The notes below the pieces were generated by a model that was not told the DNA's origin, ran no database searches, and was given only the letters and a program-made list of their open reading frames with translations. Positions 25,644 through 31,904 of a DNA stretch of 31,904 bases are shown piece after piece (positions within the stretch are counted from its first letter, which is position 1; every line of letters starts with the position of its first letter). The translations under genes and the position numbers were made by a program. This DNA is from CAZKDV01 sp964551645. GTDB taxonomy: Bacteria > Bacteroidota > Bacteroidia > Bacteroidales > DTU049. Where the stretch lies: contig CAZKDV010000017.1 in the NCBI GenBank assembly GCA_964551645.1, positions 1 through 31,904 on the forward strand. Direction: 5' to 3'.

Positions 25644-26582
25644 ATGAAAACATACATTTTAAAAATTTCTAAATACTTAGCAATCCTTTGTGTATTGTTG
25701 TCAACACAATTGATAGCCCAACAAGATGCAATGTTTACACATTATATGTATAACACTTTGTCTGTCAATCCGGCTTATGCTGGAACTCGAGATGCTCTTA
25801 CATTTACATTGCTTAACCGCAATCAATGGGTGAGTTTTGAAGGTGCTCCTATAACTCAAACCCTGTCAATTCATTCTCCGATAAAAAATGAAAACATGGG
25901 AATTGGGTTTTCTTTGGTAAATGATAAAATTGGACCGGAGAAAAACACTATGGCTTATCTCGACTATTCTTATACAATTAAGACAAGCGAAAAATCCACT
26001 CTATCATTTGGATTAAAAGGAGGATTTGCATTGTTCAGAGTTAAATTGTCAGATATTGATTTACATGAACAAAATGATGACGCATTTAAATCAGATTTGG
26101 AGAGTAAATTTATGCCAAATTTTGGTTTCGGAATGTATTATGCAAGAGAAAAATTCTATGCCGGCGTTTCAGTTCCAAAGCTATTGCAAAGCGAAATAAA
26201 TAGTAATGATATAAAAAAACTATCTGCAAAACGAAGGCACTATTTCTTTATAGTTGGAACTATGTTAGACTTAACAAATCAAATAGCATTTAAACCTACT
26301 GCACTTATCAAAGCAACTGAATCAGCTCCAACTGAAATTGACTTAACTGCGAGTGTGGTTTTTTATGACAAATTTCATACAGGACTTTTTTATAGAACAG
26401 GAGATGCTTTGGGATTACTTGTCGGACTTCAAGCAAGTGAACAGTTTATGATAGGTTATTCTTACGACTGGTCATTCGGAGTTAAAACACCTAAATATAA
26501 TTCAGGAAGTCATGAAATTATGTTGAGGTACGATTTTATGTATAGTAATCAGAAAAAAATTCGCTCACCAAGATACTTCTAA
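25644..26582 (+). CDS. PorP/SprF family type IX secretion outer-membrane protein
   Basis: The 312-residue protein has a signal peptide (about 1-25, ending LSTQLIAQ) and the family opening QQDAMFTHYMYNTLSVNPAYAGTRD, then LLNRNQWVSFEGAPITQTLSIHSP. The rest is a beta-barrel with repeated glycine-aromatic strands, for example GIGFSLVNDKIGP, FGLKGGFALF and GFGMYYAREKFYAGVSVPKLL. In Flavobacterium, SprF is needed for secretion or surface attachment of the adjacent giant SprB. PorP is a T9SS component. The gene starts 18 bases after a giant type B substrate and 21 bases before an OmpA gene, so it is probably the dedicated partner of that substrate. It is unlikely to be the housekeeping PorP because no porK/L/M/N genes are nearby. 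Confidence 0.88.
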   Translation: MKTYILKISKYLAILCVLLSTQLIAQQDAMFTHYMYNTLSVNPAYAGTRDALTFTLLNRNQWVSFEGAPITQTLSIHSPIKNENMGIGFSLVNDKIGPEKNTMAYLDYSYTIKTSEKSTLSFGLKGGFALFRVKLSDIDLHEQNDDAFKSDLESKFMPNFGFGMYYAREKFYAGVSVPKLLQSEINSNDIKKLSAKRRHYFFIVGTMLDLTNQIAFKPTALIKATESAPTEIDLTASVVFYDKFHTGLFYRTGDALGLLVGLQASEQFMIGYSYDWSFGVKTPKYNSGSHEIMLRYDFMYSNQKKIRSPRYF

Positions 26583-26603
26583 ATCATTTTAAAGGATAAA
26601 ACT

Positions 26604-28808
26604 ATGAGAAAAATATTCATTTTAAGTTTGATTTGCCTGCTTGCATTCAGCACTAAATCATATAGTCAACTGGATAAAAATGAGGTGAAAGGAAATAAAG
26701 CTTACGAATTATATTCATATTCTAAAGCAATTAATTATTACAAACAAGCAGACTTCTTAACTGTAGCTGCACAAAGAAACCTCGCAAAAAGTTATAAAAA
26801 AACTAATTTGTTTCATTTGTCTGCTGATACTTATCAAAAATTTATAAACTCGTCCGAAGTATTGCCTGAAGATTTTTATGATTTTGCATCTGTTCTAAGA
26901 ATCATCGGAAATTATGAGCAGAGCGATATATGGATGGATAAATTTCATCAAGCTCGACCAAACGATAAAAGAGGTCTGAATTATAAAACTAATGCTTCAA
27001 AACTTGCTAATTTGCAAAAAGATGACGGTAGATTTGTAGTCAATCATTTGAGAATGAATACATCTCATCAAGAGTTTGGAACGAGCTATTTTGGAGATAA
27101 AATAATGTTTTCTAGTACAAGAGACTATACTACTCCAATCAGAAGAATATATAATTGGACACAAAAGCCATTTTTAAATATGCATATTGCCGATGTGAAA
27201 AATGGAAATCTCCAAAATATTACTCGTCTGAAAAAAATTAATAAAAAGTTTCATGAAGGACCTTCAACTTATGCTGAAGATGTGAATATACTTGGATTTA
27301 CTCGAAATAATTACAGTGAAAGAAGTTCAGACGGAATTTCTAAATTGCAAATATTTTTCACATCTCGTATTGATGGAGCTTGGACAAAACCAGAGCCGTT
27401 CTACTTAAATGATAAAGAATATTCTGTTGGACATCCCTCAATTTTAAAAGATGGAAAAACTATGTTTTTTGCTAGCGATATTCCGGGTGGTAAAGGCGGT
27501 GTAGATTTATATGTGATAAAAAAGAACTATGGAGAAGAATGGGGACAGCCAATTAATTTGGGTGATGTTATTAATACCGAAGGAGATGAAATGTTTCCTT
27601 TCTATCATGAAGAAGAAGGAATTTTGTTTTTTGCAAGTAATGGTCATTTTGGATTAGGAGGTTTAGATATTTTTTATTCCCAAATTGATACTGAAGGCAA
27701 ATTTGGAGAGCCTATAAATCTTGGCATGCCAATTAATTCAAGTTATGATGATTTTGCATTAATTATAAATAAAGAACTGAAAGCTGGTTTTTTATCAAGT
27801 AATAGAGTAGGTGGACGCGGAGATGACGATATTTATTCGTTTGAAGCTAAGTTGCCGATAATTGACAGGAAATTGTTGGTTGGAACTTCTGTAGATAAAG
27901 AAAATAATATTTTACCGCAAACAAAAGTTGAACTTTTTGATGAAAATGGCAATATCGTTGATTATATTGTAACTGATGAAACTGGAAAATATCAATTTGT
28001 TGTAGAGTCAGATAAAGATTGGAAACTAAAAGGAACAAAAGACAAATATTATGATGGACATAATGAAGCAACAACAAAAACACCAGAACCAATTGTTTAT
28101 GCTGATGTTATTTTAGAAAAGATACCCGAATTTTCTCTATATGTGTTAATTACAGAAAAACAGACTAAACAACCTATTGAAAATGTAAAAGTAACTATGA
28201 CAAATACAATTACTAAAGAATCTGAAGTAGTAATAACACCTCTTACAGGAGATTTTTTGCGTAAGCTAAACAATAAATTAAATGATGGAATTTCGTATCA
28301 TCTGAAACTTGAAGCTAAAGGATACCTTGCCAAAAACTTGACATATACGAAGATATTAGACAGAGAAGGACAATACAATGTTCACGAAGAATTAGACATA
28401 ACTCTGGATAAAATAGTGGAAGGTGAAACTCGTTTGGAAACTTTAATTGAAATTAATCCAATTTATTTTGACCTTAACAAATATAATATTCGTCCTGATG
28501 CTGCAATTGAATTGAATAAAATTGTTAAAGTTATGAATGAAAATCCGACAATGGTAATTGAGTTAGGCTCACATACCGACTGTCGTTCAAGTTATCAATA
28601 TAATATGTGGCTATCCGACCAAAGAGCAAAATCGTCAGCGGCATATATCAAGAAAAACATAACTAATCCAGATAGGATATATGGAAAGGGATATGGAGAA
28701 TCTCAGTTAGTTAATGATTGTGCTTGTGAAGGTGCTGTTAAGTCAGATTGCACTGAAGAACAACATCAATTGAATAGAAGAACCGAGTTTAAGATTATTA
28801 AAATGTAG
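26604..28808 (+). CDS. PD40 and OmpA domain outer-membrane protein (PorE-like)
   Basis: A 734-residue exported protein. It has a signal peptide at 1-21 (FILSLICLLAFSTKSYSQ), a TPR-like helical region to about 130 (NKAYELYSYSKAINYYKQAD), and PD40/WD40-like strands at about 150-415 (MFFASDIPGGKGGVDLY, ILFFASNGHFGLGGLDIFYS, GFLSSNRVGGRGDDDIYSF). Two carboxypeptidase-regulatory-like folds follow at about 425-590. An OmpA peptidoglycan-binding domain lies at about 612-734 (PIYFDLNKYNIRPDA, ELGSHTDCR, LSDQRAKSSAAYI, NRRTEFKI). This architecture matches PorE-like T9SS proteins that anchor the outer-membrane machinery to peptidoglycan. It is the third gene after the giant substrate and the PorP/SprF-like gene, with a 21-base gap. 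It ends in TAG. Confidence 0.87.
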   Translation: MRKIFILSLICLLAFSTKSYSQLDKNEVKGNKAYELYSYSKAINYYKQADFLTVAAQRNLAKSYKKTNLFHLSADTYQKFINSSEVLPEDFYDFASVLRIIGNYEQSDIWMDKFHQARPNDKRGLNYKTNASKLANLQKDDGRFVVNHLRMNTSHQEFGTSYFGDKIMFSSTRDYTTPIRRIYNWTQKPFLNMHIADVKNGNLQNITRLKKINKKFHEGPSTYAEDVNILGFTRNNYSERSSDGISKLQIFFTSRIDGAWTKPEPFYLNDKEYSVGHPSILKDGKTMFFASDIPGGKGGVDLYVIKKNYGEEWGQPINLGDVINTEGDEMFPFYHEEEGILFFASNGHFGLGGLDIFYSQIDTEGKFGEPINLGMPINSSYDDFALIINKELKAGFLSSNRVGGRGDDDIYSFEAKLPIIDRKLLVGTSVDKENNILPQTKVELFDENGNIVDYIVTDETGKYQFVVESDKDWKLKGTKDKYYDGHNEATTKTPEPIVYADVILEKIPEFSLYVLITEKQTKQPIENVKVTMTNTITKESEVVITPLTGDFLRKLNNKLNDGISYHLKLEAKGYLAKNLTYTKILDREGQYNVHEELDITLDKIVEGETRLETLIEINPIYFDLNKYNIRPDAAIELNKIVKVMNENPTMVIELGSHTDCRSSYQYNMWLSDQRAKSSAAYIKKNITNPDRIYGKGYGESQLVNDCACEGAVKSDCTEEQHQLNRRTEFKIIKM

Positions 28809-28859
28809 TATCTTCTATCTTTAGTTTTTAATTTATTTCTCTAGGTTGTTACTTTTTTT

Positions 28860-28867
28860 TAATTTTG
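28860..28867 (+). promoter_or_regulatory. Probable -7 element of the acyl-CoA dehydrogenase operon
   Basis: TAATTTTG matches TAnnTTTG, 49 bases before the ATG at 28917. The only nearby TTG (28846-28848) is just 11 bases upstream, too close for a standard -33 element. The last base overlaps the palindrome at 28867-28880. Confidence 0.38.
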
Positions 28868-28880
28868 TACAAATTTGTAC
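28867..28880. promoter_or_regulatory. 14-bp perfect palindrome, candidate operator
   Basis: GTACAAATTTGTAC is its own reverse complement and begins on the last base of the -7 element, so it would cover the transcription start of the acyl-CoA dehydrogenase-etfBA operon. That position is typical of a repressor operator. No regulator gene is next to it. Confidence 0.45.
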
Positions 28881-28916
28881 TTAATAAGGATATTATTCAT
28901 TTAAATAATAAATTAT

Positions 28917-30056
28917 ATGAACTTTCAACTTTCAGATGAGCATTTAGTAATACAGCAAGCAGCAAAAGATTTTGCCGAAAGAGAATTACTCCCAACAGTA
29001 ATTGAACGCGATGAAAAAGGAATATTTCCAACCGAAGAAGTTAAAAAACTTGGAGAATTAGGTTTTTTAGGCATGATGGTTGACCCTAAGTACGATGGTG
29101 TCGGAATGGACACTATTTCGTATGTCGTTGCTATGGAAGAAATCTCCAAAATAGATGCTTCAGTTGGTGTTATTATGTCTGTTTGTAATTCTTTGGTGAA
29201 TTGGGGTTTGCAAACATTTGCAAATGAAGAGCAAAAAGAAAAATATTTACCTCCTTTAGCAAGGGGAGAAAAAATTGGGGCTTTTCTGTTGTCCGAACCT
29301 GAAGCTGGTTCCGATGCTACTTCTCAAAGAACAACAGCAGAAGACAAAGGAGATTACTACTTGCTAAATGGTACAAAAAATTGGATTACAAATGCTGCGT
29401 CTGGTTCTACTTATATTGTTATTGCACAAACTCATCCAGATTTAAAACATAAAGGAATAAATGCTTTTATAGTTGAAAAAGAATGGGAAGGAATAACTTT
29501 AGGTCCTCACGAAAACAAAATGGGCATGAGAAGTTCTGACACCCATTCTGTAATGTTTACCGATGTCAAGGTGCCAAAAGCAAACAGAATAGGAGAAGAT
29601 GGATTTGGCTTTTCATTTGCTATGAAAGCTCTTGATGGCGGAAGAATTGGTATCGCCTCACAAGCATTGGGCATTGCATCAGGAGCTCTTGATTTGGCAG
29701 TGAAATATTCAAAAGAAAGAAAAGCCTTTGGAACAGAAATATGTAATCATCAAGCAATTGCATTTAAATTGGCAGATATGGCAGTTAAAGTGGAAAATGC
29801 AAGAAATTTATGCTTGAAAGCTGCATGGTTAAAAGACAATCAAAAACCTTATAGTATTATTGGTGCGATGGCTAAGCAGTATTGTGCCGATATTGCCATG
29901 GAAGTTACAACAGAAGCCGTGCAAATACACGGAGGTTATGGTTATGTGAAAGAATATCATGTTGAGAGATTGATGAGAGAAGCAAAATTGACTCAAATAT
30001 ATGAAGGGACTTCTGAAATACAAAAAATGATAATATCAAGAAGTCTTATTAAGTAA
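28917..30056 (+). CDS. Acyl-CoA dehydrogenase, butyryl-CoA dehydrogenase-like
   Basis: A 379-residue FAD enzyme that interconverts acyl-CoA and 2-enoyl-CoA, exchanging electrons with electron transfer flavoprotein. Signatures are LLSEPEAGSDATSQRTTAE in the middle domain, DGGRIGIASQALGIASGALD, ERKAFG and the C-terminal IYEGTSEIQ. Glu363 in IYEGT sits where the short-chain family (BCAD/SCAD) has its catalytic base. The gene is directly followed by etfB and etfA (31 and 27 base gaps), the same order as bcd-etfBA operons. Whether it oxidises acyl-CoA or reduces crotonyl-CoA cannot be decided from sequence; with the nearby 2-oxoacid oxidoreductase, a branched-chain acyl-CoA role is also possible. 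It is preceded by a promoter motif and a palindrome. Confidence 0.9.
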   Translation: MNFQLSDEHLVIQQAAKDFAERELLPTVIERDEKGIFPTEEVKKLGELGFLGMMVDPKYDGVGMDTISYVVAMEEISKIDASVGVIMSVCNSLVNWGLQTFANEEQKEKYLPPLARGEKIGAFLLSEPEAGSDATSQRTTAEDKGDYYLLNGTKNWITNAASGSTYIVIAQTHPDLKHKGINAFIVEKEWEGITLGPHENKMGMRSSDTHSVMFTDVKVPKANRIGEDGFGFSFAMKALDGGRIGIASQALGIASGALDLAVKYSKERKAFGTEICNHQAIAFKLADMAVKVENARNLCLKAAWLKDNQKPYSIIGAMAKQYCADIAMEVTTEAVQIHGGYGYVKEYHVERLMREAKLTQIYEGTSEIQKMIISRSLIK

Positions 30057-30087
30057 ACTAAATAATAAATATTAACTTTAAATAATT

Positions 30088-30837
30088 ATGAAAATACTTG
30101 TTTGTATGGGGAATGTTCCAGACACAACTACTAAGATTAAGTTTAATGCGGAGATGACCAAATTTGACGAAGCTGGAGTGCAGTGGGTTATCAATCCTTG
30201 GGATGAACTAGCAGTTACTAGAGCTTTAGAGCTAAAAGAACAATCTGGGGGAAAAATTGAAAAAATAACTGTAATAAATGTAGGTAAAGCCGAAGCAGAA
30301 GCTACAATTAGAAAAGCTTTAGCAATGGGAGCAGATGATGCTATTAGAGTTGATTCTGATGCAAATGATGCTTACACAATTGCATATAATATTGCAGAAG
30401 CAGTAAAGTCTTTAAATTATGACATTATATTATGTGGAATTGAATCAAGTGATTTTAATTCTTCTGTAGTGGGTGGTATGCTATCCGAATTTCTTGATAT
30501 ACCATCAGTATCTTCTGTTTCTGCAATAGAAATAAATGATAACGATATTGTTATGAAAAGAGAAATTGAAGGAGGCAAAGAAACAGTTAGCGTTCCAACA
30601 CCATTTGTTGCAATCGTACAAAAAGGGATAGCAATTAATCCTCGTATTCCTGCAATGAGAGGCATTATGATGGCTCGAACTAAACCATTGCAAGTGATTG
30701 AAGCAAATGCTGTAACTCCGCTTATTAATGCAGAGTATTTTGAGTTGCCTCCTCCAAAAGCAGCTTGTAAAATGCTTGATGCTGAGGATACAGATAAGCT
30801 AGTTGATTTATTACACAATGAAGCAAAAGTATTATAA
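30088..30837 (+). CDS. etfB: Electron transfer flavoprotein beta subunit
   Basis: EtfB carries the nucleotide (AMP or a second FAD) of the heterodimeric electron carrier. The 249-residue protein opens KILVCMGNVPDT and then INPWDELAVTRALELKE, followed by RKALAMGADDAIRVDSDA and CGIESSDFNSSVVGGMLSEF. GVGTLTV-like strands belong to the reverse frame and are not part of it. Length is normal. It lies 31 bases after the acyl-CoA dehydrogenase and 27 bases before etfA, and the three are surely one operon. Whether the complex bifurcates electrons needs structural comparison of the nucleotide site and was not resolved by eye. Confidence 0.94.
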   Translation: MKILVCMGNVPDTTTKIKFNAEMTKFDEAGVQWVINPWDELAVTRALELKEQSGGKIEKITVINVGKAEAEATIRKALAMGADDAIRVDSDANDAYTIAYNIAEAVKSLNYDIILCGIESSDFNSSVVGGMLSEFLDIPSVSSVSAIEINDNDIVMKREIEGGKETVSVPTPFVAIVQKGIAINPRIPAMRGIMMARTKPLQVIEANAVTPLINAEYFELPPPKAACKMLDAEDTDKLVDLLHNEAKVL

Positions 30838-30864
30838 TTTTTAACAAACTTTAATTCCTTAATT

Positions 30865-31833
30865 ATGTCGATATTGGTTTTTACAGAAAATAGAAACGGA
30901 AAAATAAAAAAACATACATACGAGGCACTTTCTTATGCTAATGAAATTGCTAAAAACACTAATTCAAAAGTATATGCGCTTTCAATAGGCAAAGTAGATG
31001 AAAATGAGTTTAGTACACTCGCCAAATATGGTGCTGATGTTGTTTTGAATATGGTGGAGTCTGAACAATGGAACTTTTTAGATAGTCAAGCTTATTCAAG
31101 ATTGGTTGATGAGATTGTTCAAAAAGAAAGTATTAAATATGTAGTTTTTTCAAACTCATATCTCGGAAAGGCTGTAGCCCCAAGAGTTTCAGTTAGATTA
31201 AAAGCAGCTATGCTTGCCGGACTTGTTGATTTACCAACTGCTTACGAACCTTTTACAGTTAAAAGAAGAACATATAATGGAGGTGCTTATTTGAATGTTA
31301 CTGCACAAACAGATTTAAAAATACTTACTGTTAATCCAAATTCTTGTGATATTACACAGAATGATAAGCCTCTTAATATTGTTAATTATCAAACCCAAGT
31401 TGATAATGATGTTCTGAAAACAAATGTTAAAGATGTTGATATTGTAAGCGGAAAAATAATTTTAACAGAAGCAGATATTGTAGTATCTGGAGGTAGAGGT
31501 ATGAAATCAGGTGAGAATTGGACTTATCTTGAAGAACTTGCCAATATTTTGGGAGCTGGATTAGCATGCTCGCGTCCAGTTTCAGATGAAGGTTGGAGAC
31601 CACATGAAGAGCATGTTGGACAAACTGGAAAAATTATTGCTCCTGAATTGTATATTGCAGTCGGAATTTCCGGAGCAATACAGCATATAGGTGGCGTTAG
31701 TAGCTCAAAAGTGATGGTGGCAATTGATAAAGATAAAGACGCTCCAATATTTAGTTATGCTACTTATGGAATTGTAGGTGATGCTTTTAAAGTGTTACCA
31801 CAGTTGATTGAGTCAATTAAAAAAATAAAATAA
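30865..31833 (+). CDS. etfA: Electron transfer flavoprotein alpha subunit
   Basis: EtfA binds the FAD that shuttles electrons to and from the dehydrogenase. The 322-residue protein has an N-terminal nucleotide-fold domain (SILVFTENRNGKIKKHTYEA) and a C-terminal FAD domain: GGRGMKSGENW, Arg237 in CSRPVSDEGW, GQTGK (252-256), GISGAIQH (267-274), AIDKDKDAPIF and YGIVGD. The AIDKD stretch stands where many relatives have AINKD, and ATYGIVGD where many have ADYGIVGD. The start ATG follows TTAATT, the same context as the possible frame at 31858. It partners with etfB and the acyl-CoA dehydrogenase just upstream. Confidence 0.95.
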   Translation: MSILVFTENRNGKIKKHTYEALSYANEIAKNTNSKVYALSIGKVDENEFSTLAKYGADVVLNMVESEQWNFLDSQAYSRLVDEIVQKESIKYVVFSNSYLGKAVAPRVSVRLKAAMLAGLVDLPTAYEPFTVKRRTYNGGAYLNVTAQTDLKILTVNPNSCDITQNDKPLNIVNYQTQVDNDVLKTNVKDVDIVSGKIILTEADIVVSGGRGMKSGENWTYLEELANILGAGLACSRPVSDEGWRPHEEHVGQTGKIIAPELYIAVGISGAIQHIGGVSSSKVMVAIDKDKDAPIFSYATYGIVGDAFKVLPQLIESIKKIK

Positions 31834-31857
31834 GTTTTAGAACTAAATTTTTTAATT

Positions 31858-31904
31858 ATGCTAGTATGAGCTGTTGTAATAGCATTAATTTGTTTAATTT
31901 TGTA
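31858..31904 (+). other. Possible start of a next gene, with TGA at codon 4, cut by the window end
   Basis: ATG at 31858 follows TTTTTAATT, a context like that of the etfA start. It is read as M-L-V and then TGA at 31867-31869. After the TGA the same frame codes AVVIALICLIL up to the window end, a good membrane segment. If the TGA were TGG the frame would be an uninterrupted hydrophobic N-terminus. It could be a nonsense mutation, a sequencing error, a start further downstream, or simply non-coding DNA. The sequence ends too soon to tell. Confidence 0.22.

Noticed and set aside
30417..30818. 133-residue minus-strand frame opposite etfB
   Set aside because: It is an antisense shadow of a conserved gene; its serine/isoleucine-rich composition mirrors the etfB codons.

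Overview
The window comes from an AT-rich Bacteroidota genome, probably an anaerobic or fermentative member of the Bacteroidales or a relative. Three things support this. It carries type IX secretion hallmarks: a giant surface protein with a gliding-motility type C-terminal domain, a PorP/SprF-like protein and an OmpA/PD40 protein. Several intergenic gaps hold the Bacteroidota -7 promoter motif TAnnTTTG at the right place. Start codons generally lack Shine-Dalgarno sequences. I recognise 21 protein genes. I saw no tRNA, rRNA, CRISPR array or insertion sequence.

Left part (1-6012): priA (minus) diverges from fabD (plus), which is followed by a flavoprotein of the HI0933/YhiN family and a small outer-membrane beta-barrel. 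Downstream of priA, on the same strand, lies a 36-codon open frame with its own promoter-like sequence. It is the only unexplained candidate gene in the first 290 bases.

Middle left (6013-11982, all minus): a tight cluster of a bacterial eRF1-like (baeRF family) protein, asnS, rpoN (sigma-54) and a small PAP2-like membrane protein, preceded by an O-antigen ligase/polymerase. The baeRF gene has a promoter-like motif and a 22-bp palindrome in its leader.

Middle right (12063-17655, all minus): a PLP aminotransferase stands just upstream of a four-subunit 2-oxoacid:ferredoxin oxidoreductase, in the order delta-alpha-beta-gamma, VorB-like. Together they would convert amino acids to 2-oxoacids, then to acyl-CoA and reduced ferredoxin. 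Upstream is an unusual protein that joins a Ser/Thr kinase to a DCC (DUF393) thiol-oxidoreductase-like domain. It diverges from the giant surface gene.

Right part (17856-31833, all plus): a 2589-residue surface protein with three tandem W-box/C-box modules, seven DUF11 repeats and a type B C-terminal sorting domain, followed closely by the PorP/SprF-like and OmpA/PD40 genes. This looks like a self-contained secretion and anchoring cassette. Last comes an acyl-CoA dehydrogenase-etfB-etfA operon with a 14-bp perfect palindrome over its probable transcription start. At the right edge a hydrophobic reading frame begins with ATG but meets TGA at codon 4.

The best candidates for something new are the kinase-DCC fusion beside the T9SS adhesin cassette, the mosaic design of the giant protein, and the baeRF-asnS-rpoN neighbourhood. 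All functional calls rest on motif recognition by eye; no database search was run.
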